In this document: in pieces, positions 1-13,186 of the stretch
Numbering within the stretch: position 1 is the first letter of the stretch
Layout of the letters: the number at the start of each line of letters is the position of its first letter
Source: Hydractinia symbiolongicarpus
Lineage: Eukaryota; Cnidaria; Hydrozoa; Anthoathecata; Hydractiniidae
Direction of reading: 5' to 3'
DNA length: 64,000 bases
NCBI RefSeq assembly: GCF_029227915.1
Contig: NC_079884.1
Location: forward strand, 28,212,001 to 28,276,000
Position numbers and translations under genes: made by a program
The notes under the pieces: model-generated
What the model was told of the DNA's origin: nothing
Databases searched by the model: none
Seen by the model: only the letters and a program-made list of their open reading frames with translations

Positions 1-373
1 TGACTGTGGGAATTAATAGAACTGACTCTGGACTGCGACCTTATAAATGTGATAAATGAGCCAATTGGTCTCCAAGAAATAACATTCTTCTTAATTTGAC
101 ATGATTGCCGGAATTCATCGATTACATTAGGCTCTGTGGTAGCGCTTTATATAAAAATTTAGATAAATAAGACTTTTCTTACTGTGGGACCAATCCTGGT
201 CGTTAGCACGCGCTGAATAAATAGGAAAAGTTCCAAAGATCATATTTCATTGACTTTGTAGCGGTATAAGTCCGTTTGAGTTACAACGGTTCTGTCACAT
301 ATTCGTACCAATATGTATTTAGCGATAGTATTCGGATATTACTAGGTTGCATCGCTTTTAACAGTGAAACGCT
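1..373 (+). repeat. Representative class A monomer
   Basis: Class A monomers begin tgactgtgggaattaatag and have ccaattggtctccaag in the first third. They also carry ggaattcatcgattacatta, tataaaaatttagataaata, cctggtcgttagcacgcgct and gtagcggtataagtccg, and use ggttctgtcacat where the other classes have ggttgcgtcacat. The same type returns at 1492, 2610, 3356, 17520, 19008, 52320, 54480 and 58130, among other places. The class is defined by shared diagnostic bases, not by length. Confidence 0.9.
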
Positions 374-746
374 TGACTGTGGGACTTAATTGAACTGATT
401 TTGGACTTTGACCTTGTAAATGTGTTAAATGAGCCAGTTTGACTACAAGAAATAACATTCCTCCTAATTTGACATGATTGCTGGAACTCAGCGATTACAC
501 TGGTCACTGTGGTAGCGCTTTATTACAAAATTAAGATAAACAAGTCATTCTTTACTGTGGGACCAATCCTAGCCGTTAGCTCGCGCTGAAGAAATAGAGA
601 CAGTTTCAGAAACTACATTTCATTTACTTTCTAACGGTGTCAATCCGTTTGAGTTACAACGGTTGCGTCACATATTCGTACCAACATGTATTTAGCGATA
701 TTTTTCCGCTACTACTAGGTTCCATCGCTTTTAACAGTGAAATGAT
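374..746 (+). repeat. Representative class B monomer
   Basis: Class B monomers begin tgactgtgggacttaattg and have gaccttgtaaatgtgttaaa and agccagtttgactacaag. They also carry ttcctcctaatttgacat, ctggtcactgtggtagcg, tattacaaaattaag, gtttcagaaactac and the diagnostic tatttttccgctactacta near the end. The change ttataaat to ttgtaaat removes the TATA-like string present in most other classes. The class recurs at 1864, 3729, 8575, 15260 (variant), 58500 and 62525, usually directly after class A. Confidence 0.9.
633..670 (+). other. Conserved dyad core of the monomer (example copy)
   Basis: This is the part of the monomer I see change least across the array. It contains AACGG (633-637), CCGTT (645-649) and AACGG (658-662), so CCGTT can pair with either neighbour; the two hairpins exclude each other. 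Next to it is TTGCGTCA (663-670), whose complement TGACGCAA resembles an ATF/C-EBP bZIP half-site pair. Class A monomers change the first AACGG to AGCGG and TTGCGTCA to TTCTGTCA. Use as a protein-binding or nucleosome-phasing site is inference only. Confidence 0.45.
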
Positions 747-1118
747 TGACTGTGAGACTTAATTGAACTGATTTTGGACTGTGAACTTATAAATGTGAAA
801 GCGAGACAATTGGACTTCAAGAAAAAACATTCTTCCTAATTTGACATGATTGCTGGAACTCAGCGATTACACTGGTCACTGTGGTAGCGCTTTATTACAA
901 AATTAAGATAAACAAGTCATTTTTTACTGTGGGACCAATCCTAGCCGTCGGCTCGCGCTGAAGAAATAGAGACAGTTTCAAAAACTACATTTCATTTACT
1001 TTCTAACGTTGTCAATCCGTTTGAGTTACAACGGTTGCGTCACATATTTGTACCAACATTTATTTAGTGATTTTCTTCCGATATTACTAAGTTGTATTGC
1101 TTTTAACAGTGAAACGAT
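747..1118 (+). repeat. Representative class C monomer
   Basis: Class C monomers usually follow class B. They have tgactgtgagacttaattg or the ggg form, then ttataaatgtgaaagcgag and caattggacttcaag. Later come ctagccgtcggctcgcgctg, ctaacgttgtcaatccg and an accaacatttatttagtgat tail. A-B-C succession is seen at 1, 1492, 3356 and, with variants, 62150-63250. Confidence 0.88.
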
Positions 1119-1491
1119 TGACTGTGGGAATTAATAGAACTGATTCTGGACTGCGACCTTATAAATGTGATAAATGAGCCAATTGGTCTCCAAGGAATAA
1201 CATTCTTCTTAATTTGACATGATTGCCGGAATTCATCGATTACATTAGGCTCTGTGGTAGCGCTTTATTACAAAATTAAGATAAACAAGTCATTTTTTAC
1301 TGTGGGACCAATCCTAGCCGTCGGCTCACGCTTAAAAAATAGAGACAGTTTCAAAAACTACATTTCATTTATTTTCTAACGGTGTCAATCCGTTTGTGTT
1401 ACAACGGTTGAGTCACATATTTGTACCAACATTTATTTAGTGACTTTCTTCCGATATTACTAAGTTGTATTGCTTTTAACAGTGAAACGAT
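1119..1491 (+). repeat. Hybrid A/C monomer
   Basis: The first half is class A (gaattaatagaactgattc, ccaattggtctccaagg, ggaattcatcgattacatta). From the ctgtggtagcgctttatt box onward it becomes class C-like (acaaaattaagataaacaag, ccgtcggctcacgcttaaa). It then has its own variants, including ttgtgttacaacggttgagt. The copy at 2983-3355 has the same composition, and the same 3' half appears at about 53560-53740, 57960-58130, 62020-62160 and 63090-63290. The switch point lies around 1250-1275. The hybrid probably arose by unequal exchange or gene conversion between classes and was then amplified. Confidence 0.82.
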
Positions 1492-3000
1492 TGACTGTGG
1501 GAATTAATAGAACTGATTCTAGACTGCGACCTTATAAATGTTATAAATGAGCCAATTGGTCTCCAAGGAATAACATTCTTCTTAATTTGACATGATTGCC
1601 GGAATTCATCGATTACATTAGGCTCTGTGGTAGCGCTTTATATAAAAATTTAGATAAATAAGTCTTTTCTTACTGTGGGACCAATCCTGGTCGTTAGCAC
1701 GCGCTGAATAAATAGGAAAAGCTCCAAAGACCATATTTCATTGACTTTGTAGCGGTATAAGTCCGTTCGAGTTACAACGGTTCTGTCACATATTCGTACC
1801 AATATGTATTTAGCGATAGTATTCGGATATTACTAGGTTGCATCGCTTTTAACAGTGAAACGCTTGACTGTGGGACTTAATTGAACTGATTTTGGACTTT
1901 GACCTTGTAAATGTGTTAAATGAGCCAGTTTGACTACAAGAAATAACATTCCTCCTAATTTGACATGATTGCTGGAACTCAGCGATTACACTGGTCACTG
2001 TGGTAGCGCTTTATTACAAAATTAAGATAAACAAGTCATTCTTTACTGTGGGACCAATCCTAGCCGTTAGCTCGCGCTGAAGAAATAGAGACAGTTTCAG
2101 AAACTACATTTCATTTACTTTCTAACGGTGTCAATCCGTTTGAGTTACAACGGTTGCGTCACATATTCGTACCAACATGTATTTAGCGATATTTTTCCGC
2201 TACTACTAGGTTCCATCGCTTTTAACAGTGAAACGATTGACTGTGAGACTTAATTGAACTGATTTCGGACTGTGGCCTTATAAATGTGAAAGCGAGACAA
2301 TTGGACTTCAAGAAATAACATTCTTCCTAATTTGACATGATTGCTGGAACTCAGTGATTACACTGGTCACTGTGGTAGCGCTTTATTACAAAATTAAGAT
2401 AAACAAGTCATTTTTTACTGTGGGACCAATCCTAGCCGTCGGCTCGCGCTGAAGAAATAGAGACAGTTTCAAAAACTACATTTCATTTACTTTATAACGT
2501 TGTCAATCCGTTTGAGTTACAACGGTTGCGTCACATATTTGTACCAACATTTATTTAGTGATTTTCTTCCGATATTACTAAGTTGTATTGCTTCTAACAG
2601 TGAAACGATTGACTGTGGGAATTAATAGAACTGATTCTGGACTACGACCTTATAAATGTGATAAATGAGCCAATTGGTCTCCAAGGAATAACATTCTTCT
2701 TAATTTGACATGATTGCCGGAATTCATCGATTACATTAGGCTCTGTGGTAGCGCTTTCTATAAAAATTTAGATAAATAAGTCTTTTCTTACTGTGGGACC
2801 AATCCTGGTCGTTAGCACGCGCTAAATAAATAGGAACAGTTCCAAAGACCATATTTCATTGACTTTGTAGCGGTATAAGTCCGTTTGAGTTACAACGGTT
2901 CTGTCACATATTCGTACCAATATGTATTTAGCGATAGTATTCGGATATTACTAGGTTGCATCGCTTTTAACAGTGAAACCCTTGACTGTGGGACTTATTT
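1137..3000 (+). repeat. Five-monomer higher-order repeat, copy 1 (1864 bp)
   Basis: The order is hybrid, A, B, C, A. The next copy starts exactly 1864 bp further on. Private variants are shared between the copies: gctccaaagacc (about 1720 and 3583), gtccgttcgagttac, a cttctaacagtg in the C to A junction, and aacccttgactgtggg at the end. Such shared private changes show that the five monomers were amplified together. Confidence 0.93.
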
Positions 3001-4864
3001 GAACTGATTCTGGACTACGACCTTATAAATGTGATAAATGAGCCAATTGGTCTCCAAGGAATAACATTCTTCTTAATTTGACATGATTGCCGGAATTCAT
3101 CGATTACATTAGGCTCTGTGGTAGCGCTTTATTACAAAATTAAGATAAACAAGTCATTTTTTACTGTGGGACCAATCCTAGCCGTCGGCTCACGCTTAAA
3201 AAATAGAGACAGTTTCAAAAACTACATTTCATTTATTTTCTAACGGTGTCAATCCGTTTGTGTTACAACGGTTGAGTCACATATTTGTACCAACATTTAT
3301 TTAGTGACTTTCTTCCGATATTACTAAGTTGTATTGCTTTTAACAGTGAAACGATTGACTGTGGGAATTAATAGAACTGATTCTAGACTGCGACCTTATA
3401 AATGTTATAAATGAGCCAATTGGTCTCCAAGGAATAACATTCTTCTTAATTTGACATGATTGCCGGAATTCATCGATTACATTAGGCTCTGTGGTAGCGC
3501 TTTATATAAAAATTTAGATAAATAAGTCTTTTCTTACTGTGGGACCAATCCTGGTCGTTAGCACGCGCTGAATAAATAGGAAAAGCTCCAAAGACCATAT
3601 TTCATTGACTTTGTAGCGGTATAAGTCCGTTCGAGTTACAACGGTTCTGTCACATATTCGTACCAATATGTATTTAGCGATAGTATTCGGATATTACTAG
3701 GTTGCATCGCTTTTAACAGTGAAACGCTTGACTGTGGGACTTAATTGAACTGATTTTGGACTTTGACCTTGTAAATGTGTTAAATGAGCCAGTTTGACTA
3801 CAAGAAATAACATTCCTCCTAATTTGACATGATTGCTGGAACTCAGCGATTACACTGGTCACTGTGGTAGCGCTTTATTACAAAATTAAGATAAACAAGT
3901 CATTCTTTATTGTGGGACCAATCCTAGCCGTTAGCTCGCGCTGAAGAAATAGAGACAGTTTCAGAAACTACATTTCATTTACTTTCTAACGGTGTCAATC
4001 CGTTTGAGTTACAACGGTTGCGTCACATATTCGTACCAACATGTATTTAGCGATATTTTTCCGCTACTACTAGGTTCCATCGCTTTTAACAGTGAAACGA
4101 TTGACTGTGAGACTTAATTGAACTGATTTCGGACTGTGGCCTTATAAATGTGAAAGCGAGACAATTGGACTTCAAGAAATAACATTCTTCCTAATTTGAC
4201 ATGATTGCTGGAACTCAGTGATTACACTGGTCACTGTGGTAGCGCTTTATTACAAAATTAAGATAAACAAGTCATTTTTTACTGTGGGACCAATCCTAGC
4301 CGTCGGCTCGCGCTGAAGAAATAGAGACAGTTTCAAAAACTACATTTCATTTACTTTCTAACGGTGTCAATCCGTTTGAGTTACAACGGTTGCGTCACAT
4401 ATTTGTACCAACATTTATTTAGTGATTTTCTTCCGATATTACTAAGTTGTATTGCTTCTAACAGTGAAACGATTGACTGTGGGAATTAATAGAACTGATT
4501 CTGGACTACGACCTTATAAATGTGATAAATGAGCCAATTGGTCTCCAAGGAATAACATTCTTCTTAATTTGACATGATTGCCGGAATTCATCGATTACAT
4601 TAGGCTCTGTGGTAGCGCTTTCTATAAAAATTTAGATAAATAAGTCTTTTCTTACTGTGGGACCAATCCTGGTCGTTAGCACGCGCTAAATAAATAGGAA
4701 CAGTTCCAAAGACCATATTTCATTGACTTTGTAGCGGTATAAGTCCGTTTGAGTTACAACGGTTCTGTCACATATTCGTACCAATATGTATTTAGCGATA
4801 GTATTCGGATATTACTAGGTTGCATCGCTTTTAACAGTGAAACCCTTGACTGTGGGACTTATTT
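3001..4864 (+). repeat. Five-monomer higher-order repeat, copy 2 (1864 bp)
   Basis: This is a near-identical tandem copy of 1137-3000; I noticed only scattered single-base differences such as tttattgtggg against tttactgtggg near 3908. The unit ends at ctgtgggacttattt (4850-4864). After that the sequence continues as a different monomer (gaactgattttggactttg) instead of the hybrid, which marks the end of the duplication. Confidence 0.93.
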
Positions 4865-7800
4865 GAACTGATTTTGGACTTTGACCTTATAAATGTGATA
4901 AATGAGCTAGTTTGACTACAAGAAATAACATTCTTCTTAATTTGACATGATTGCTGGAACTCAGCGATTACAGTGGGCGCTGTGGTAGCACTTTATTGAA
5001 AAATTAAGACAAATAAATCATTTTTTACTGTGGGACCAATCCTAGCCGTTAGCTCGCGCTGAAGAAATAGAGACAGTTTCAAAAACTACCTTTCATTGAC
5101 TTTCTAACGGTGTCAATCCGTTTGAGTTACAACGGTTGCGTCACATATTCGTACCAACATGTATTTAGTGATTTTCTTCCGATATTACTAGGTTGCATCG
5201 CTTTCAGCAGTGAAACGATTGACTCTGGGACTTAATTGATCTGATTATGGACTTTGACCTTATAAATGTTATAAGTGAGACAATTGGACTCCAAGAAGTA
5301 ACATTCTTCTTAACTTGACATGATTGTGGGAACTCAGCGATTACACTGGGCGCTGTGGTAGCGTTTTAATTAAAAATTAAGATAAATAAGTCTTTTTTTA
5401 ATGTGGGACTAATCCTAGCCGTCAGTTCGCGCTGAAGAAATAGAAACAGTTCCAAAGACTACATTTTATTGACTTTCTTGCGGTATAAGTCCGTTTGAGT
5501 TACAACGGTTGCGTCACATATTCATACCAACATGTATTTAGCGATAGTATTCGGATATTACTAGGTTGCATCGCTTTTAACAGTGAAACGCTTGACTGTG
5601 GGACTTAATTGAACTGACTTTGGATTTTGACCTTATAAATGTGATAAATGAGCTAGTTTGACTGCAAGAAATAACATTCTTCTTAATTTGACATGATTGC
5701 TGGAACTCAACGATTACACTGGGCTTGTGGTAGCGCTTTATTAAAAAATTAAGATAAATAAGTCATTTTTTACGGTGGGACCGATCCTAGATGTTAGTTC
5801 GCTCTGAAGAAATAGAGACAGTTTCAAAAACTACCTTTCATTGACTTTCTAACGGTGTCAATCCGTTTGAGTTACAACGGTTGCGTCACATATTCGTACC
5901 AACATGTTTTTGATGATTTTCTTCCGATATTACTAAGTTGTATTGCTTTTAACAGTGAAACGATTGACTGTGGGAATAAGTAGAACTGATTCTGAACTGT
6001 GACCTTATAAATGTGATAAATGAGTCAATTGGTGTCCAAAGAATAACATTCTTCTTAATTTGACATGATTGCTGGAACTCAGCGATTACACTGGTCGCTG
6101 TGGTAGCGCTTTATTAAAAAATTAAGATAAACAAGTCATTCTTTACTGTGGGACCAATCCTAGCCGTTAGCTCGCGCTGAAGAAATAGAGACAGTTGCAG
6201 AAACTACATTTCATTTACTTTCTAACGGTGTCAATCCGTTTGAGTTACAACGGTTGCGTCACATATTCGTACCAACATGTATTTAGCGATATTTTTCCGC
6301 TACTACTAGGTTCCATCGCTTTTAACAGTGAAACGATTGACTGTGAGACTTAATTGAACTGATTTTGGACTGTGACCTTATAAATGTGAAAGCGAGACAA
6401 TTGGACTTCAAGAAATAACATTCTTCCTAATTTGACATGATTGCTGGAACTCAGCGATTACACTGGTCACTGTGGTAGCGCTTTATTACAAAATTAAGAT
6501 AAACAAGTCATTTTTTACTGTGGGACCAATCCTAGCCGTCAGCTCGCGCTGAAGAAATAGAGACAGTTTCAAAAACTACAATTCATTTACTTTCTAACGT
6601 TGTCAATCCGTTTGAGTTACAACGGTTGCGTCACATATTTGTACCAACATTTATTTAGTGATTTTCTTCCGATATTACTAAGTTGTATTGCTTCTAACAG
6701 TGAAACGATTGACTGTGGGAATTAATAGAACTGATTCTGGACTGCGACCTTATAAATGTGATCAATGAGCCAATTGGTCTCCAAGGAATAACATTCTTCT
6801 TAATTTGACATGATTGCCGGAATTCATCGATTACATTTGCCTCTGTGGTAGCGCTTTCTATAAAAATTTAGATAAATAAGTCTTTTCTTACTGTGGGACC
6901 AATCCTGGTCGTTAGCACGCGCTAAATAGATAGGAACAGTTCCAAAGACCATATTTCATTGACTTTGTAGCGGTATAAGTCCGTTTGAGTTACAACGGTT
7001 CTGTCACATATTCGTACCAAAATGTATTTAGCGATAGTATTCGGATATTACTAGGTTGCATCGCTTTTAACAGTGAAACCCTTGACTGTGGGACTTAATT
7101 GAACTGATTTTGGACTTTGACCTTGTAAATGTGTTAAATGAGCCAGTTTGACTACAAGAAAGACCATTCCTCCTAATTTGACATGATTGCTGGAACTCAT
7201 CGATTACATTAGGCTCTGTGGTAGCGCTTTCTATAAAAATTAAGATAAATAAGTCATTTTTTACGGTGGGACCGATCCTAGATGTTAGTTCGCTCTGAAG
7301 AAATAGAGACAGTTTCAAAAACTACCTTTCATTGACTTTCTAACGGTGTGAATCCGTTTGAGTTACAACGGTTGCGTCACATATTCGTACCAACATGTAT
7401 TTAGCGATAGTATTCGGGTATTGCTAGGTTGCATCGCTTTTAACAGTGAAACGATTGACTGTGGGACTTATTTGAACTGATTTTGGACTTTGACCTTATA
7501 AATGTGATAAATGAGCTAGTTTGACTACAAGAAATAACATTCTTCTTAATTTGACATGATTGCTGGAACTCAGCGATTACAGTGGGCGCTGTGGTAGCAC
7601 TTTATTGAAAAATTAAGACAAATAAGTCATTTTTTACTGTGGGACCAATCCTAGCCGTTACCTCGCGCTGAAGAAATAGAGACAGTTTCAAAAACTACCT
7701 TTCATTGACTTTCTAACGGTGTCAATCCGTTTGAGTTACAACGGTTGCGTCACATATTCGTACCAACATGTATTTAGTGATTTTCTTCCGATATTACTAG

Positions 7801-9504
7801 GTTGCATCGCTTTCAACAGTGAAACGATTGACTCTGGGACTTAATTGAACTGATTATGGACTTTGACCTTATAAATGTTATAAGTGAGACCATTGGACTC
7901 CAAGAAGTAACATTCTTCTTAACTTGACATGATTGTGGGAACTCAGCGATTACACTGGGCGCTGTGGTAGCGTTGTAATTAAAAATTAAGATAAATAAGT
8001 CTTTTTTTAATGTGGGACTAATCCTAGCTGTTAGTTCGCGCTGAAGAAATGAGAACAGTTCCAAAGACTACATTTTATTGAATTTCTTGCGGTATAAGTC
8101 CGTTTGAGTTACAACGGTTGCGTCCCATATTCGTACCAACATGTATTTAGTGATAGTATTCAGATATTACTAGATTGCATCGCTTTTAACAGTGAAACGA
8201 TTGACTGTGGGAATTAATTGAACTGATTTTGGATTTTGACCTGATAAATGTGATAAATGAGGCAGTTTGACTACAAGAAGTAACATTCTTCTTAATTTGA
8301 CATGATTGCTGGAACTCAGCGATTACACTGGGCGCTGTGGTAGCGCTTTATTAAAAAATTAAGACAAATAAGTCATTTTTAACTGTGGGACCAATCCTAG
8401 CCGGTAGTTGGCGCTGAAGAGATAGAGACAGTTTCAAAAACTACATTTCTTTGATTTTCTAACTTTGTCAATCCGTTTGAGTTACAACGGTTGCGTCACA
8501 TATTCATACCAACATGTATTTAGCGATAGTATTCGGATATTACTAGGTTGCATCGCTTTTAACAGTGAAACGCTTGACTGTGGGACTTAATTGAACTGAT
8601 ATTGGACTTTGACCTTGTAAATGTGATAAATGAGCCAGTTTGACTACAAGAAATAACATTCCTTTTAGTTTGACATGATTGCTGGAACTCAGCGATTACA
8701 CTGGTCACTGTGGTAGCGCTTTATTACAAAATTAAGATAAACAAGTCATTCTTTACTGTGGGCCCAATCCTAGCCGTTAGCTCGCGCTGAAGAAATAGAG
8801 ACAGTTTCAGAAACTACATTTCATTTACTTTCTAACGGTGTCAATCCGTTTGAGTTACAACGGTTGCGTCACATATTCGTACCAACATGTATTTAGCAAT
8901 ATTTTTCCGCTACTATTAGGTTCCATCGCTTTTAACAGTGAAGCGATTGACTGTGGGACTTAATTGAACTGATTTTGGACTGTGACCTTATAAATGTGAA
9001 AGCGAGACAATTGGACTTCAAGAAATAACATTCTTCCTAATTTGACATGATTGCTGGAACTCAGCGGTTACACTGGTCACTGTGGTAGCGCTTTATTACA
9101 AAATTAAGATAAATAAGTCATTTTTTACTGTGGAACCAATCCTGGCCGTTAGCTTGCGCTGAAGAAATAGAGACAGTTTCAAATACTACATTTCACTGAC
9201 TTTCTAACGGTGTCAGTCAGTTTGAGTTACAACTGTTGCGTCACATATTCGTACCAACATGTATTTAGCGATAGTATTCGGATATTGCTAGGTTGCATCG
9301 CTTTTAATAGTGAAACGCTTGACTGTGGGACTTATTTGAACTGATTTTGGACTTTGACCTTATAAATGTGATAAATGAGATTGTTTGACTACAAGAAATA
9401 ACATTCTTCTTAATTTGACATGATTGCTGGACCTCAGCGATTACAGTGGGCGCTGTGGTAGCGCTTCATTGAAAAATTAAGACAAATAAGTCATTTTTTA
9501 CTGT

Positions 9505-10578
9505 GGGACCAATCCTGGCCGTTAGCACGCGCTGAATAAATACGAACAGTTCCAAAGACTACATTTCATTGTCTTTCTAGCGGTATAAGTCCGTTTGAGT
9601 TACAACGGTTGCGTCACATATTCGTACCAACATGTATTTGGTGATTTTCTTGCGATATTACTAAGTTGTATTGCTTTTAACAGTGAAACGCTTGACTGTG
9701 GGACTTAATTGAACTGATTTTGAACTTTGACCTTATAAATGTGATAAATGAGCTAGTTTGACTACAAGAAATAACATTCCTCTTAATTTGACATGATTGC
9801 TGGAACTCAGCGCGGTTACACGGGGCGCTGTGGTAGTGTTTTATTAAAAAATTAAGATAAATAAGTCATTTTTTACTGTGGGACCAATCCTAGCCGTTAG
9901 CTCGCGCTGAAGAAATAGAGAGAGTTTTTAAAACTACCTGTCATTGACTTTCCAACGGTGTCAATCCGTTTGAGTTACAACGGTTGCGTCACATATTCGT
10001 GCCAACATGTATTTGGTGATTCTCTTGCAATATTACTAAGTTGTATTGCTTTTAACAGTGAAACGATTGACTGTGGGAATAAATAGAACTGAACTGTGAC
10101 CTTATAAATGTGAAAGCGAGACAATTGGACTTCAAGAAATAACATTCTTCCTAATTTGACATGATTGCAGGAACTCAGCGATTACACTGGTCACTTGGGT
10201 AGCGCTTTTTTACAAAATTAAGATAAACAAGTCATTCTTTACTGTGGGACCAATCCTAGCCGTTAGCTCGTGCTGAAGAAATAGAGACAATTTCAAATAC
10301 TACATTTAACTGACTTTCTAACGGTGTCAGTCCGTTTGAGTTACAACGGTTGCGTCACATAATCGTACCAACATGTATTTAGCGATAGTATTTGGATATT
10401 GCTGGGTTGCATCGCTTTTAACAGTGAAACGCTTGACTGTGGGACGTATTTGAACTGATTTTGGACTTTGACCTTCTAAATGTGATGAATGAGATTGTTT
10501 GTCTACAAGAAATAACATTCTTCTTAATTTGACATGATTGCTGGAACTCAGCGATTACAGTGGGCGCTGTGGTAGCGC
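9505..10578 (+). repeat. Seven-monomer-offset duplication, copy 1
   Basis: This is similar to 12112-13186 at an offset of 2602-2607 bp (seven monomers). Shared private variants include cattgtctttctagcgg, cacggggcgctgtggtagtg, agagagtttttaaaac, tgctgaagaaatag and gatattgctgggttgc. The boundaries are approximate, placed where the diagnostic changes stop matching. Confidence 0.75.
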
Positions 10579-12111
10579 TTTATTACAAAATTAAGATAAA
10601 CAAGTCATTCTTTACTGTGGGACCAATCCTAGCCGTTAGCTCGCGCTGAAGATATAGAGACAGTTTCAGAAACTACATTTCATTTACTTTCTAACGGTGT
10701 CAATCCGTTTGAGTTACAACGGTTGCGTCACATATTCGTACCAACATGTATTTAGCAATATTTTTCCGCTACTACTAGGTTCCATCGCTTTTAACAGTGA
10801 AACGATTGACTGTGGGACTTAATTGAACTGATTTTGGACTGTGACCTTATAAATGTTAAAGCGAGACAATTGGACTTCAAGAAATAACATTCTTCCTAAT
10901 TTGACATGATTGCTGGAACTCAGCGATTACACTGGTCACTGTGGTAGCGCTTTATTACAAAATTAAGATAAATAAGTCATTTTTTACTGTGGAAACAATT
11001 CTGGCCGTTAGCTTGCGCTGAAGATATAGAGACAGTTTCAGAAACTACATTTCATTTACTTTCTAACGGTGTCAATCCGTTTGAGTTACAACGGTTGCGT
11101 CACATATTCGTACCAATATGTATTTAGCAATATCTTTCCGCTACTACTAGGTTCCATCGCTTTTAACAGTGAAACGATTGACTGTGGGACTTAATTGAAC
11201 TGATTTTGGACTGTGACCTTATAAATGTGAAAGCGAGACAATTGGACTTCAAGAAATAACATTCTTCCTAATTTGACATGATTGCTGGAACTCAGCGATT
11301 ACACTGGTCACTGTGGTAGCGCTTTATTACAAAATTAAGATAAATAAGTCATTTTTTACTGTGGGAACAATCCTGGCCGTTAGCTTGCGCTGAAGAAATA
11401 GAGACAGTTTCAAATACTACATTTCACTGACTTTCTAACGGTGTCAGTCCGTTTGAGTTACAACTGTTGCGTCACATATTCGTACCAACATGTATTTAGC
11501 GATAGTATTTGGATATTGCTAGGTTGCATCGCTTTTAACAGTGAAACGCTTGACTGTGGGACTTATTTGAACTGATTTTGGACTTTGACCTTATAAATGT
11601 GATAAATGAGATTGTTTGACTACAAGAAATAACATTCTTCTTAATTTGACATGATTGCTGGAACTCGGCGATTACAGTGGGCGCTGTGGTAGCGCTTTAT
11701 TGAAAAATTAAGACAAATAAGTCATTTTTTACTGTGGAACCAATCCTAGCCGTTAGCTCGCGCTGAAGAGATAGAGACAGTTTCAAAAACTACCTTTCAT
11801 TGACTTTCTAACGGTGTCAATCCGTTTGAGTTACAACGGTTGCGTCACATATTCGTACCAACATGTATTTGGTGATTTTCTTCCAATATTACTAAGTTGT
11901 ATTGCTTTTAACAGTGCAACGATTAACTGTGGGCATAAATAGAACTGATTCTGGACTGTGATCTTATAAATGTGATAAATGAGTCAATTGGTGTCCAAAG
12001 AATAACACTCTTCTTAATTTGACATGATTGCTGGAATTCAGCGGTTACATTAGGCACTGTGGTAGCGCTTTATTTAAAAATTTAGATAAATAAGTCTTTT
12101 CTTACTGTGGG

Positions 12112-13186
12112 ACCAATCCTGGCCGTTAGCACGCGCTGAATAAATAGGAACAGTTCCAAAGACTACATTTCATTGTCTTTCTAGCGGTATAAGTCCGTTT
12201 GAGTTACAACGGTTGCGTCACATATTCGTACCAACATTTATTTGGTGATTTTCTTGCGATATTACTAAGTTGTATTGCTTTTAACAGTGAAACGCTTGAC
12301 TGTGGGACTTAATTGAACTGATTTTGAACTTTGACCTTATAAATGTGATAAATGAGCTAGTTTGACTACAAGAAATAACATTCCTCTTAATTTGACATGA
12401 TTGCTGGAACTCAGCGGTTACACGGGGCGCTGTGGTAGTGTTTTATTAAAAAATTAAGATAAATAAGTCATTTTTTACTGTGGGACCAATCCTAACCGTT
12501 AGCTCGCGCTGAAGAAATAGAGAGAGTTTTTAAAACTACCTGTCATTGACTTTCCAACGGTGTCAATCCGTTTGAGTTACAACGGTTGCGTCACATATTC
12601 GTGCCAACATGTATTTGGTGATTTTCTTGCGATATTACAAAGTTGTATTGCTTTTAACAGTGACACGATTGACTGTGGGAATAAATAGAACTGATTCTGG
12701 ACTGTGACCTTATAAATGTGAAAGCGAGACAATTGGACTTCAAGAAATAACATTTTTCCTAATTTGACATGATTGCTGGAACTCAACGATTACACTGGTC
12801 ACTGTGGTAGCGCTTTATTACAAAATTAAGATAAACAAGTCATTCTTTACTGTGGGACCAACCTAGCCGTTAGCTCGTGCTGAAGAAATAGAAACAGTTT
12901 CAAATACTACATTTCACTGACTTTCTAACGGTGTCAGTCCGTTTGAGTTACAACGGTTGCGTCGCATATTCGTACCAACATGTATTTAGCGATAGTATTC
13001 GGATATTGCTGGGTTGCATCGCTTTTAACAGTGAAACGCTTGACTGTGGGACTTATTTGAACTGATTTTGGACTTTGACCTTCTAAATGTGATAAATGAG
13101 ATTGTTTGTCTACAAGAAATAACATTCTTCTTAATTTGACATGATTGCTGGAACTCAGCGATTACAGTGGGCGCTGTGGTAGCGCT
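12112..13186 (+). repeat. Seven-monomer-offset duplication, copy 2
   Basis: Partner of 9505-10578 with the same private variants. Small differences include cagcggttacac, where the first copy has an extra cg, and an intact gattctgg, where the first copy has a deletion. The intervening monomers (about 10579-12111) are not repeated at this offset. Confidence 0.75.

Noticed and set aside
593-625. CTGAAGA followed by AAATAG, resembling the CUGANGA part of a hammerhead ribozyme core
   Set aside because: No paired stem II followed by GAAA and no cleavage-site stem is visible, and many monomers have ctgaataaatag instead.
674-692. TTCGTACCAACATGT, compared with a CENP-B box
   Set aside because: It matches TTCG and the central A, but lacks the CGGG half of the box.
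7067-8064. Open frames of 83 codons on the minus strand (7067-7318, 7813-8064) and similar 63-74 codon frames elsewhere
   Set aside because: They lie inside satellite monomers, recur at monomer or higher-order spacing, are broken in most copies, and have no coding-like features. They are chance frames in repeated DNA.
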